From Ehretia macrophylla (Eukaryota > Streptophyta > Magnoliopsida > Boraginales > Ehretiaceae): DNA of 64,000 nucleotides. Location of the stretch: positions 21,577,998 through 21,641,997 of the forward strand of contig CM075767.1 of the NCBI GenBank assembly GCA_037974665.1, given 5' to 3'. Positions 1-10,170 of this stretch are shown here, one piece after another; within the stretch, counting starts at the first letter, position 1; the number at the start of each line of letters is the position of its first letter. The notes under the pieces were generated by a model. It saw nothing but the letters and a program-made list of their open reading frames with translations. It searched no databases and was not told the origin of the DNA. The position numbers were made by a program, and so were the translations under genes.

Positions 1-200
1 AAACTATATATCACCCATAATGATTTTTGTAAACCGACATCATAAAAAATGAGAATTAAGCATGACCCTTTTCAAGAAATCTGAGACCCACGTTAAGATA
101 ACTCCCCGAAGCGTACCACTATAAAATTTTATTGTCTAAATTCAGTCAAGATTGTCTTTCGGTCAATATGATTTCACCGAAAGATGTGGAAATCAGTATA
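1..200. other. AT-rich non-coding left edge
   Basis: No reading frame, RNA gene or repeat that I recognise lies left of the first fold-back element. Confidence 0.5.
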
Positions 201-209
201 TTAATTCTT

Positions 210-595
210 GGGTAATTTACTGAAATGGTCATAGATTTTTATTTATTTTTGACATTTAAATCCTCTATTATTTATTTTAGACAAAACGGTCATTCATCTT
301 TCATTTTGGTGACAATCGTTAGTTCTTGGAGTAAAATCCGTCAAAAAATAATGTTAGTAAGTACGTGGATGACACGTGGTCGCAAAATGTATAAATCTTC
401 AGGGGTAAAATTGTCACGCGGTAAAATATAAGCATCATAAAGTTTATGTATTTTGCGGTCACGTGTCATTCACGGGCTCACTAACGTTATTTTTTGACAG
501 ATTTGTTTCAAAGACTAACAGTTGTCACCAAAATGAAAAATAGGGGACTTAAATGTAAAAAAGCAAAGATCTAGGACCATTTCGATAAATTACCC
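210..595. mobile_element. Fold-back MITE, Mutator-like, with 9-bp TSD
   Basis: The element starts gggtaatttactgaaatgg and ends with the inverted counterpart ccatttcgataaattaccc. The two halves stay complementary nearly to the middle: cgtcaaaaaataatgttag at about 341-359 pairs with ctaacgttattttttgacag at about 481-500. It is flanked by a perfect 9-bp direct repeat, ttaattctt (201-209 and 596-604). A 9-bp TSD and long G-rich-ended terminal inverted repeats (TIRs) are typical of Mutator-like elements. It has no coding capacity (the 68-codon frame at 225-431 is incidental), so it must have been moved by a MULE transposase in trans. Confidence 0.85.
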
Positions 596-604
596 TTAAT
601 TCTT

Positions 605-1620
605 TAATGAGAACAACGCAAAACAAGAAAGAACAAAAATTACTTAAGACTAGTTCTCTTCTTTTGGCCAATTGATTTATTGTTGTTTTCCTAATATTTG
701 GGTTTGATATAGTTTCTTTTTTGGGTCAAGGGGTTTCATGTGGTTAAATAAATAAATAAAAGTATTTTAAGTAAATACTAATTAAGAGAGAAAAAGGAAT
801 TGATGAGAGAGAAAAATAATTAAAAAGAAGAAAGAGAAATAAAAATAATCTAGTTAAAATGCCATGTAGGAATCTACGTAGAAGATGATAAAAAGGTGAT
901 TAAAAAAAGAATGATATATAACATTACTCTAACTTAAAAAACTAATCCAATGGGTATTGCTTCACCCGTTTTCTGTTAATATTAACCTAATTGTTAACTG
1001 CGTGACTAACTTGACCATAATTAATAAACATTGAGGACTAATTTATAACTTCTGCATAATTATCCCTTTCAAGTTTTGCAAAAGTTGTTTTGCTTAACTT
1101 TCGAACAAGATGGGTAGCCCATATGCTTGTTCGGAAAATACTAGGCTGAGTGATCCCTAATTCAAAGTATCTATGGGCCGTAATTGCATGCCGAAGAAGC
1201 TAGCATCTTCTCTTGTCTCACAAATAAATTGAGGGTGATAGAGAGACGTTTTTCCAGAACAGCAAAACGAAAAATAAAAGAAGAAAAGAGAAGGAAAATC
1301 AATCATGCTTAATTCTTAATATTATTCTTAAACCTCTTGTTACTCTTAAAAATTACACAGGTGACTCCATCTATATGCTAGTTTCTAAAATTACACATTT
1401 GAGGGTATTTTTTGCACTCTAGTCCTAGTCTCGTTGATAAGGAGATTCATTGAATTTTCTCAAATTTATTGGTGTAAACAACATAAATGTAATTCTTAAT
1501 AGGGCTATAAATGAAGTGCCTTGTCTCATTCCCAATGAGTCAATCCAATGTCTTATTTAAGTACATAAATCCCCATACGATATTAGCTACCTTGTTTTAT
1601 TGTTAAACTTTTACAGAGAA
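605..1620. other. AT-rich intergenic DNA, SUMO pseudogene upstream flank
   Basis: No gene is visible. The last part, from about 1500 (tgccttgtctcattccca), resembles the sequence upstream of the second SUMO-like gene at about 6490, so the gene pair was duplicated with its 5' flank. Confidence 0.5.
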
Positions 1621-1624
1621 ACAA

Positions 1625-1932
1625 TTGAGGCGGCATTACCAAACCATGCAAACCCTACACCATTGGAGCCTAAGTAAGAGAAGAACACTCATATCACTAT
1701 CAAGGTGGTTAGTCAAACCGAACATGAAATATACTTCAGAATCAAACGTGATGCTCCTCTAGAGCGTCTCATGAGAGATTTTTGTGATCTCGTAGGAATG
1801 GAGTATGGTGCTATACGATTCCTTTTTGATGGAAACAAAGTTAGGGAGTATCATACTCCAGATGAATTAGAAATGACTGATGGAGATAACATTGATGCCT
1901 TTTGTTTACAGATGCATGGCTGGTTCTGCTAG
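1625..1932 (+). pseudogene. SUMO-like pseudogene, broken paralogue of 6591-6872
   Basis: Translation of 1705-1932 gives a SUMO-type beta-grasp sequence: EIYFRIKRDAPLERLMRDFC, then IRFLFDGNKV and a DELEMTDGDNID segment. Aligning it with the intact paralogue shows three lesions. The codon at the paralogue's ATG position reads TTA. An in-frame TAA follows codons for LEPK (about 1675). The C-terminal Gly-Gly has become GWFC before the stop. The 75-codon frame has no ATG, only a GTG at 1705. Without the diglycine the product could not be conjugated to lysine even if translated. Flanks up to about 1500 and down to about 2510 match those of the other copy, so this is a tandem genomic duplicate. It could still be transcribed, but I see no reason to call it functional. 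Confidence 0.8.
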
Positions 1933-2640
1933 TTGTGGTATTCTTGTTTAACTGTTCCTTGTTATATATATTAAATGATCTCTCACTTTATCTAATGAAA
2001 GTATGAAACTATGATGTTTTCTTCTTTGTAATGCTTTTTCACAACTGTTGGCTAATGATACTATGATATTTATCTTATATATGTAATGAATCTTTTTTTC
2101 TTTGTTAAAATGGAGCGCAAAACTATAGTTTGATTTTAGAATTTTTAATCATAATAAACGACCACCTGTTTATTCCACTAAACTCTTGAATTATGTATAG
2201 TTGTCTAACAACTGGGTTCATAATTTTTGCTTTCATTAACTCAGTGTAGGGGTTGGATTAGTCATGTTGCCTAACATCTAATTCAGAGACCAAAGTGGTC
2301 CTTTAGAGTGATCATATATTACTCGTATGCGCACGAATTAGCCGCAAAAAGTCAAGCAAGCTTTAATGTATAATTATGATTTGCAACTTAACGTCTCTCA
2401 AGGTAATAAATTAATTTCACATTGTAATGCAAGATTAAATGTTGAAAATTTTAGTAGAAATAAATCCACATGTCATATCGCTTAAAGGATCAAATAATGC
2501 ATATCATATATAGCAACTATAAAGCTTTAATGGAGATTTCGGCTTTATGTCCCCCTCTACTTTTGTACATTTCTTTTGATATTAATAAAAATTCCGAGGA
2601 AAGAACCCCTCATTTTACCAAAAAGGAAAAAAACCTAAAT
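1933..2640. repeat. Duplicated 3' flank of SUMO-like gene (copy 1)
   Basis: The stretch around 2240-2510 (gggttggatta, caagctttaa, gtctctcaagg, cttaaaggatcaaataatgc) is collinear with about 8120-8335 downstream of the second SUMO-like gene. It is non-coding. Confidence 0.7.
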
Positions 2641-2850
2641 TCACTTGTAGTAGTTGAGACTCTACCCCTTCTTCTGCAAAACTGAGCCCAAAAATAGCTA
2701 TAGAGGTATGTCCAAGCACTGCCATTGTTTGCGTAGAATGATGTCCAGAATCCATATAATAGTGTAATGGAAATGGCTGTCAATCTAATAAATAGTGACA
2801 AAAAGAAATGGAAGAAAAAAAAAGGATCCAAAACACAAAGAAGAATGCTA
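2641..2850. repeat. Dispersed host segment, copy P1 (left part)
   Basis: The motif ccccttcttctgcaaaactgagccca and the following 150 bases resemble 27740-27890 (ccccttcttctttaaaaaaactgagccca and taatggaaatgg). The tail of the same segment reappears at 3845-3900 (ttatagaatgatgaag, aaaattaatcttgatg), matching about 27968-28026, just before the assembly gap. Confidence 0.55.
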
Positions 2851-2851
2851 G

Positions 2852-3772
2852 ATATTATCTTGGCCCTATATCATCATCATTTTGTCACCTTTTAATTGGC
2901 ATGCTTAGCTGGCATGCCAATTTGACAAAGGGTTTTTTTTTTTTTTCTTCTCTTCTTTAATTATTTTTTTGTTATTTTTCTTAATTTTTTCTCTGCTTTT
3001 TTTTTTTTTTATCTTTTGTTTAGCCCTATTATACGTTTCTTCACTTCTCATCTCTTAATTATTTTCTCCATCAGTAACTTTATTTTTAAAGCAAATCTGG
3101 TCAAGCAAAAAGTAGTAAAGAAGTTATTGAAAATATTTTTCCTAAAACACGGCACTCGCACAAAATCTATTGAAAGAAAATATTCACATAATTTGAATTA
3201 TATGTAATAACTCTCACTGAAAAAACTTTTTGATTGTTCTTATTTGTAATTCTCTAGTACCTAAAAGAACAGTCTTATTTGTAATTCTCTAGTACCTAAA
3301 AGATCAGTATGGCAGAATTCATCAGCCTTGTAACAAGATTTCTTTTAGTTCAAATACCCATGTGAAAAAGCTTTAGTACAATGTGATTTAGTGATCTATT
3401 CTTATTAATTTCTGGGGAAAAAAAGGATATATATATATATTGACTTAGAAATATGGATATGAGAAACAATTAGTCCGTTGAATAATTTATTTCTCTTTGG
3501 CCACACACGAAAAAAAAAAGAACAAAAACAAAACAAAGGACAAAAAATTGTTTTAGACTGGACAAAGTTTACATGAATACAATTTTTGGCGCAGATGCAT
3601 TCCTTATAGTTTCTTTCATGAAAAATAACATTAAGAAACATATGATTGGACTAAAGAAAAGAAAGACAAAATATAATTAAAGATGGAGAGAAATAAAAAG
3701 GTCTGTTAAGTTGGCAAGCCAACTAAGAAGTGACAAAAGAGTAATGAAATAGGGGGTGATATCTCTTGAAAA
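2852..3772. mobile_element. Degenerate inverted-repeat element, unclassified
   Basis: The left end (ccctatatcatcatcattttgtcacc...ttggcatgccaa) is approximately the inverse of the right end (ttggcaagccaactaagaagtgac...aatagggggt). The flanks gatattatct and gatatctctt are similar enough to be a worn 10-bp TSD. It interrupts a duplicated host segment, which supports insertion. It holds no recognisable gene. Confidence 0.35.
3237..3306. repeat. Tandem repeat, two 35-bp units
   Basis: Two adjacent copies of a unit beginning ttcttatttgtaattctc and ending cctaaaagaaca / cctaaaagatca. Confidence 0.85.
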
Positions 3773-3900
3773 AATTAACATCGCACTCTATGACCTAGGG
3801 CTGCCTATTTGTCATCAGGAGAATTTCTGCGGATTGCTTATGGGTTATAGAATGATGAAGACTAGTTAAATTGCCTTACGAAAATTAATCTTGATGAATC

Positions 3901-4000
3901 NNNNNNNNNNNNNNNNNNNNNNNNNNNNNNNNNNNNNNNNNNNNNNNNNNNNNNNNNNNNNNNNNNNNNNNNNNNNNNNNNNNNNNNNNNNNNNNNNNNN
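3901..4000. other. Assembly gap, 100 Ns
   Basis: One hundred consecutive N bases. The sequence just right of it repeats 1.36 kb further on (see 5359-5790), a likely reason the assembly broke here. Confidence 1.
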
Positions 4001-4440
4001 AGTATTACATAATTATTACAATTTAAATTAAAATATAAAGTTATAGAAAATGACATTAGATAAATTATTATAAGAAATATAGAAGAAAAAATAGATTATT
4101 CAAAGAATTTTACCATTTTAAGAATATTTTTAGTTGTTATCAATTGTACATCAAAATAGTTTCAAACAATATAATTAAGGACGAATCTCAAACTAAATGC
4201 TTAAGAGTCAATTACAATAAATTTATTTTTACTATTTAACTGCAAGCATAAGATTTGATATATGATTAATATTAACCTTTATTAAAACATGTACTTATAT
4301 TTATAAGTAATATAATTTTAATTATATTTTGAAGTTACTTCAATTAATTTAATAACATAAGGTTTAAAGAATAATAAAAGACACCTGAAGGTAATCCCAA
4401 TTCCCCACGGGACTAGGGGACAAGGTTTATTATTTTTTGA
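4001..4440. repeat. Interspersed repeat, copy 1 (truncated by the gap)
   Basis: From agtattacat through aattccccacgggactaggg this stretch is collinear with 5359-5780 at high identity, with small indels. It is non-coding and AT-rich except for the GC-rich end. Confidence 0.85.
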
Positions 4441-4724
4441 AAGGGCATTTATGTTCAAAAATCTAATTATTTTGCTCACATGTACATTAAAACATCCGCT
4501 CATTACATTTGAAGCGCGTGCGAGTCTTCGTCAGAGCTAACTATTTTTTGGACGGCAGAGGGGTTATGTGCACTTTTACCAAAATACAAGGACTACTTAT
4601 GCTATTTTAAAATACATAGGGCACCGATACGCTTATACCAAACAAAAGAAAATTAAGTGCATTTCACCCTAAAATTACATTACATGCAAGTCCGATATAC
4701 ATGTAATATTTATTTATTTTTAAA

Positions 4725-5090
4725 TGTCTAGAACCTTTAATGTCTCATACTCAAATATGGGCTTCACCTTAATTTGTGGTTTTCATGCGCCAAACTCAAT
4801 ATGAGGTCCACACACGTGTTTAAAAGCAACTTATACATGTTAGTCCCTACATGCTAGCTAGTTCTTTTCCTTTTTGGAACGTATTTCCAGAATTTGACAT
4901 CCAAGTTAAAAGGTCAGGGACCTTTAAAGTCTAAGACTCAAATGTGGGTCTCACCTTGGCATGTGGTTTTCACGTGTCATACTTAATATGGGGCACCATA
5001 TATTTTTTGAAAATGACCCTATGCATGTTATTTACTACATATTAGTACCTTTCCTTTGGAACGTAATTCCACAATTGACATCCAAGATAA
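4725..5090. repeat. Tandem duplication of about 185 bp, diverged
   Basis: Two successive diverged copies share the blocks gtctcatactcaaatatggg / gtctaagactcaaatgtggg, gtggttttcatg / gtggttttcacg, ggaacgtatttcca / ggaacgtaattcca and ttgacatccaag. Both are non-coding. Confidence 0.75.
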
Positions 5091-5159
5091 TTGGACCTCA
5101 AAAAACAAAAACCAAAGGAAAAACATAACATCCTTGAAGAGTAACTGAGAGATGAAGAT

Positions 5160-5870
5160 GAGTTTTGTAGGTACCCGTCCTACCCCTACTTTAAACGGGT
5201 GGGGATTGGGGTGAAAAATGGGAAATGGGAAATGGGAAATGGGTGGGGGTGGAAATTAACTTTTAATCCTTAGTGGAGACAGGCTGAGGTGCAGGGATAA
5301 GCATTTTTTGTTCCATATAACCCGTCTCACATACATATGTAGTTATTTTTATATCTTTAGTATTACATATGTATTACAATTTTAAAATTATAAATATAAA
5401 GTTATAGAAAAATGACATTAGATAAATTATTATAAAGAATATAGAAGAAAAAAATAGATTATTCAAAAGAATTTTACCATTTTAAGAAATTTGTTAGTTG
5501 TTATCAATTGTACATCAAAATAGTTTTAAACAGTATAATTAAGGACAAATCTTGAACTAAATGCTTAAGAGTCAATTACAATAAATTTATTTTTACTATT
5601 TAACTGCAAGTATAAGATTCGATATATGATTAATATTTAACCTTTATTTAAAATTTTATTTATAAGTAATATAATTTTAATTTATATTTTGAAGTTACGT
5701 TATTCAAATTAATTTAATAACATAAGATTTAAAGAATAATAAAAGACACCTGAAGGTAATCCCAATTCCCCACGGAGACTAGGGGACAAGGCAGGGGCGG
5801 GTGTTGGGGAACATTTTAAGTGGTGGGGCGGGGCCTGAGGATAGGTCATCCTGCCCCAAACACGCCCCAA
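5160..5870. repeat. Interspersed repeat with GC-rich ends, copy 2
   Basis: An AT-rich core (5359-5740) is bounded by GC-rich ends. The left end is acccgtcctacccctac with the run gggaaatgggaaatggg; the right end is ggggacaaggcaggggcggg and cctgccccaaacacgcccc. The ends are roughly inverted relative to each other, so this may be a fold-back element. The core duplicates 4001-4440. No protein is encoded. Confidence 0.55.
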
Positions 5871-5894
5871 TCTTCAGTTATGTAGTTTATTTCA

Positions 5895-6255
5895 GGCAAA
5901 TTCCGCAAATGGTCCTTAATGTTTATACTTTTTTTCTTAATTTAGTGCATATTATTTTAAAAGTGTCGCGCTTGATCCTCAATATTTATACTTTTTTTAA
6001 ATTTCATCCCTATTATTTCAAAAGTGACACGCTTGCAAAATGTCTCAATTTAGTCTCCAATGTTGTCACTTTTTTTTTAATTTAGTCCCCAAAGTTAATC
6101 TGTAGTCACAAATTGAAATTTTATAGTATGTACTAAACTGAATCTTTTTTTTTGCAAACTATAGGGCTAAACACGTCACCTTTAAAATAATATGAACAAA
6201 TTGAAAAAAAAAAACAAAAAAAGATAAACAATAAGGACCACTTGTGACATTTACC
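5895..6255. mobile_element. Small fold-back element (MITE-like)
   Basis: The left end ggcaaattccgcaaatggtc matches the reverse complement of the right end, ggtaaatgtcacaagtggtc, and both continue with ccttaatgtttat / ccttattgtttat. No convincing TSD is left. The interior holds poly-T and poly-A tracts and no gene. Confidence 0.55.
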
Positions 6256-6548
6256 TTTCTTTTAAGAATAATGATTTCTTATTCTCTAGAATAATATGTT
6301 TCAAAGAAATATGAAGAGACCTCAAATCTTATCATGGTTTTCGTCGATGTGAGGATATTACTCGTAATCTAGTACTTGTCTTGTTATCAGTAAATCTTTA
6401 TGATTTTTTTTTTTTCCAAATTTATGAGATTAAACAAACTTAATCAATGGGAGCAGAACCAGGGAATTCCAAACAAACCTTAACTATTAAATGCCTTGTG
6501 TCATTCCCAAGGAGTCATTCCCAGATCACCAGGCGACATAAGCAACCT

Positions 6549-6558
6549 TATATATATA
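6549..6558 (+). promoter_or_regulatory. Candidate TATA box of the SUMO-like gene
   Basis: The run tatatatata lies about 35-40 bases before the ATG at 6591. If it is a real TATA box, the 5' leader would be very short, so a transcription start elsewhere is equally possible. Confidence 0.35.
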
Positions 6559-6590
6559 GCTAGTGTTTTTAAACTCTGAATTAAACGAAG

Positions 6591-6872
6591 ATGGAAAACC
6601 AAGCGAACACCACACTGTTGGATCCAAAGAAAGATAATACTACTCACATTACTATCAAGGTACAGAGGCAACGCGAACATGACATTTACTTCAGAATCAA
6701 ACGTAACTTTCCTCTTGGTCGTCTCATGCGTGCTTATTGTGATCGTTTAGGACTGCAGTATGATGTTATACGCTTTCTTTTTGATGGAAAAAGGGTGAAG
6801 GAAAATCAAGATGAATTAGAAATGGAAAACGAGGATAGCATTGATGCCATGAATGAGCAGCAGGGTGGTTAA
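6591..6872 (+). CDS. SUMO-like ubiquitin-fold modifier ending in exposed Gly-Gly
   Basis: This 93-residue protein has the plant SUMO layout. An N-terminal tail of about 20 residues is followed by a beta-grasp core beginning HITIKVQ, then IYFRIKRNFPLGRLMRAYCD, IRFLFDGKRV, DELEMENEDSIDAM and the terminus EQQGG. SUMO is attached to lysines of nuclear and other target proteins through its C-terminal diglycine by the SAE1/SAE2, SCE1 and SIZ/HPY2 enzymes. Most SUMO precursors must first lose a short tail to a ULP protease; here the stop codon follows GG directly, so none would be needed. Two residues found in canonical plant SUMOs (Thr-Pro before DEL) are missing. The frame has no intron, unlike typical plant SUMO genes, so it may be a retrocopy of a divergent SUMO paralogue. 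No SUMO-consensus lysine is obvious in the tail. The start is the first ATG; a decayed sister copy lies 5 kb upstream. Identity as SUMO-like is firm; activity is inferred. Confidence 0.85.
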   Translation: MENQANTTLLDPKKDNTTHITIKVQRQREHDIYFRIKRNFPLGRLMRAYCDRLGLQYDVIRFLFDGKRVKENQDELEMENEDSIDAMNEQQGG

Positions 6873-7264
6873 TTCTGCAGGTTGTGGTTTTAGCTACTTT
6901 AAACGTTTCTAGTAATATTGAGTGATATCTCACCTTACCTTCGCGTAATTATGATGCTGGTTCTACTAAATTATTACTCCACCTAATTTCAACGTTAAGG
7001 TGTCAAAGAATGATTTATTATTTTTTGATTGTCTTTAATTCGCTTCCTAATGTGTAGACATGATTCGTATTAAGCTTGAAACATAAATAGTTATTATATT
7101 TATATATTTTCATCACAGTCCCCTCATGTACGCGGGATTTAAGCCTTGATTTCTGTTTTGGATTAGCAATAGGAAGACTTGAATATAAGATCTAATAACA
7201 TGAGCTCTAATCTAAGATTAATTTATAACCTAATTTAAAGGTTTAAATTATTATAAAAAAATTT
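6873..7264. other. Downstream region of the SUMO-like gene
   Basis: The stretch is AT-rich and non-coding. The first 30 bases after the stop (ttctgcaggttgtgg) match the end of the broken sister gene. Confidence 0.5.
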
Positions 7265-7584
7265 AGGATAAATAGCACCACAACCCCCTATGTTTTAGTA
7301 AAAGTGCATAGGACCCCCTGTGGTTTCAAAAGTGCATCAGAACCCCCTGTGGTTTCAAAAATTTAGTACCACAGACCCCTCTATTAAAAAAATTGTTACT
7401 TTTAACGGAGAGTGCGTTACACGCGCGTTGGGTGCGATTTTTCATGTTTTTAGGCTTAAATTATTACTTCATTGGACAAAAAATGCCTTTATATATGATT
7501 TTTTTTTTCTTTTCTTTTTCTCCTAATGCAATTTTCACAAAAAAATAAAATAAAATAAATAATAAAAAACTATCTTCTTCCTCA

Positions 7585-7640
7585 ACACACACACCCCCCC
7601 CCCCACCTCCCACTCCCCCCCCACCCCCCCCCCCCCCCCA
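7585..7640. repeat. C-rich homopolymer tract
   Basis: Successive runs of C separated by a, t or ac. On the minus strand this is G-rich and could form a quadruplex. The Gly-rich frames it produces are artefacts of composition. Confidence 0.8.
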
Positions 7641-7727
7641 CAAAACCTGCAAATCCTTTTTTTTTTATATATATATAAACATGTATAAATTATAAATATC
7701 CATGGGATATATATGTACACACGTGTG

Positions 7728-7731
<4 letters not shown>

Positions 7732-7768
<37 letters not shown>

Positions 7769-7787
7769 GTGTGTGTGTGTGTGTGTA
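7732..7787. repeat. (TA)n(TG)n microsatellite
   Basis: An alternating ta run grades into tg repeats, inside the fold-back element. Confidence 0.9.
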
Positions 7788-8099
7788 AACAAAAAAAAAA
7801 GGAAAAGAGACAAAAAAATAAAAATTGAAGGACATTTAAGTCTTTTTATATAATTTAGTTAAATTTGTTGACGGAAAATTAAGGAGGGGGTGCGTGTGCA
7901 CGATTTTAAAACCACAGGGAGTTCCGATGTACTTTCAAAACCATAGAAAGGTCCTATACATTTTTACTAAAATATAGAGAATAGTGATGCTATTTTATTT
8001 TTCCTTTTCAACCGTTTCTTGTTTTACTTTTTTCCATTGCTTTCTAATGATTTCTGCTAGTACGATTTACCCATTGATCCAACGAACTTGGCTTCGTCA

Positions 8100-8400
8100 T
8101 TTCCTACTTTCTTTAACTAAGATAGGGGTTGGATCAGCATGAGCACGAATCACTAGAAGCATAGCTGTAACAAAGTCAATCAAGCTTTAACGTGAGTTGC
8201 AACTTTAAAGTCTCTCAAGGTGTAAACACTAATTTCAGATTGAGATGCAAGATTAAAGATAGAAAATTTTAGTTTTTTTTATAAAAAATCTACAATATTT
8301 TATATCATATCTGCTTAAAGGATCAAATAATGCATCGATCTAGCATCTAAAAAGTGCCCACTGGCACTATGCAGTAGCATAAATATACTATTTCCAAATA
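8100..8400. repeat. Duplicated 3' flank of SUMO-like gene (copy 2)
   Basis: About 8120-8335 is collinear with about 2240-2510. The MULE-type element at 7266-8003 is absent from the corresponding place in copy 1, so it inserted after the gene duplication. Confidence 0.7.
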
Positions 8401-8619
8401 TTCTATGGACTTAACTTCTCTTATGATTTTTTATACTTTTGTTGAGTTTGGTGATGGGGCAGAGATAGGGGGAATCGGGGAGTCCGGGCGGCCAAACCTC
8501 GAATATGTTTCTTTATCCTATGTAATCTGTTTCTAAAAAAAAAAAAAAAATGTGTTTCCTTTTCCGAACCGTTGGAAAAATGAAAGGAATCAATATATCT
8601 TACCCTACATGTAAGATAT

Positions 8620-8652
8620 TGACAACTGATTAGATACGTTTTAGATAGCTTT
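8620..8652 (+). repeat. Copia-1 5' LTR, first fragment
   Basis: These 33 bases match the start of the 3' LTR at 19878 with one difference (tgacaac versus tgataac). The last five, gcttt, are the target duplicated by the nested element. The rest of this LTR is at 15126-15291. Confidence 0.92.
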
Positions 8653-8940
8653 TGTTGTAAAATAATTATTAAAGACAATAATAAAGAAGAAATATAGAGA
8701 GAAGACAGAAAGAGAACAGAATTTTATTGAATTCTTCTTAATACATTTTGCTTCACAATCTCTTTCTATATATAGGCATAGATAGTAATTTAATGACATC
8801 GCAAGTGATGTCGTCCTTCACTTATCATCATCATAACATTTTTCTTTGCTTTTCTAAAAGGAAGCTTTATATATCACAATAAGTGATCATAGATAAGCAT
8901 CACATGATTTTTCATAATAAATATCCATCATTTCATAACA
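8653..8940 (-). repeat. Copia-2 3' LTR
   Basis: Differs from the other LTR at about 14 positions plus a one-base indel (about 5%). It has TG...CA ends and the adjacent purine tract at 8941-8951 on the minus strand. Confidence 0.93.
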
Positions 8941-8964
8941 CTCCCCCTTAGATATTCATCTTTT

Positions 8965-9415
8965 AAGAATATGCCTCATTAAAAACCTTGTCAAGAAAAA
9001 CCCAATAGGATAAAAACTTGATGAAGGAAAAGAGTACAATATTCTTTGTATATGCTTATTGTACTGCCTCATTAAAACCTTGCTAGGAAAACCCAGTAGG
9101 ACAAAATCTGTGCGAAGGAAAAAAAGTACAGTTCGTATAATGCTCACCCTCATGTGGTCATATTAATAATGATCACAAAGTCAACACATGTCTATCTTGG
9201 TAGCTAGCTCATCGTTGGCAATGCTTCTGTAGATCCTGTAACGTTTTGTTTGATTTTGAATTTGATGAGTATTTATATCATGTCCCTTTTAAATTTCATG
9301 CTCAAATAGAATTTCAGTGTGACATGCTTGTATTTGGTCTGCCTCGTTAAAACCTTACTAGGAAAAACCCAGTGGGAAAAAACCTTGGTGAAGGAAAAAG
9401 AGTACAGCGAACAAA
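8965..9415 (-). repeat. Three copies of a conserved motif before the Copia-2 3' LTR
   Basis: The block (c)ctcattaaaaccttg, aggaaaacccagtagg, gaaggaaaaagagtacag recurs at about 8973, 9067 and 9340. The same block appears twice in another copy of this LTR family at 37712-37870. It is non-coding, and its position just inside the 3' LTR suggests a cis-acting or structural role. Confidence 0.8.
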
Positions 9416-10009
9416 TACCTTATTCCCGTCATTGCAACATGATTCATTTGTGACAGATCTCAATCATATACATTCTTAACCAGCCACACGAATTGTCATA
9501 ATCTTAGCATGATTTCAAAATGAAGTATTCATGATCTATTTCATGGATCGACACGATATACTTGTCACTACAAGTGAATACATAAGTTTGTCAGTGATCT
9601 TACTTTGTGGAGTTCAAATAAATGGTCAGCACCTGTAGAGCCAAAATATATGATTTCAATGTTCTTGGATAAGATAAGTTCATATGTGATATTCCACATA
9701 TATATATATAGCACAATCCTTCATATTGAAGCTGCACTACACCTGGCTAACAAATTAACCAAAACACAATATGTTATATTGTATTATCAACAAGATATAT
9801 TAATGCATTAATTATACTCAAATATGGTGCTCCGGGACCAAATAACTCTTGGTGATTCATTATAGTATTTATCAACATATGATAATCAGAAGTAAATATG
9901 TCATGATATCATTATATTCTAAGAAAATTATATCACACTCTTCCAGAATGTTTTCTTTCATACAAAGATCTTTGTAATCAAATAAATTTCTCGAGATTTT
10001 CATTCATAC

Positions 10010-10170
10010 GCTTTTAAGCATATACAGTCTTTCCAGGACTTCAATATAAATATTATTATCACGTGAATATATGCTTCAGGCATATAAAGTTCTTCCAAGA
10101 CTTAAATATTATTAGCACATGAATATATGCTTCAAGCATATAGAGTCCTTCTAAGATTTCAATAATATTA
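10010..10170. repeat. Tandem repeat, about three 62-bp units
   Basis: Units contain atatgcttcaggcatata, aagttcttccaagactt and aaatattattatcacgtga with small changes. They lie inside Copia-2. Confidence 0.8.

Larger units (their letters stand above)
7266..8003. mobile_element. Non-coding element with TIRs of about 100 bp (MULE-type)
   Basis: The left end (ggataaatagcaccac...ttttagtaaaagtgcatagg) is the inverse of the right end (cctatacatttttactaaaa...gatgctattttatttttcc). Both arms carry the repeated block ccctgtggtttcaaaa or a variant, followed by a gttacttttaacgg / ccgtcaaca-like segment. The same arrangement of repeated ccctgtggtttcaaaa blocks in the arms marks the TIRs of the coding MULE at 47320-53851. 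I could not find a clear TSD. The interior is a C-rich tract and dinucleotide repeats, with no gene. Confidence 0.6.

Noticed and set aside
1705..1932. SUMO-like frame taken as a gene starting at GTG 1705
   Set aside because: Alignment with the intact sister copy shows that the true start is lost, an in-frame stop lies upstream and the Gly-Gly end is destroyed.
7464..7813. Gly-rich and Tyr/Ile-rich minus-strand frames
   Set aside because: Translation of C-runs and (TA)n/(TG)n repeats; composition artefact.
8420..8546. GC-rich segment followed by an A16 run as a SINE
   Set aside because: No A/B box or matching TSD could be identified.
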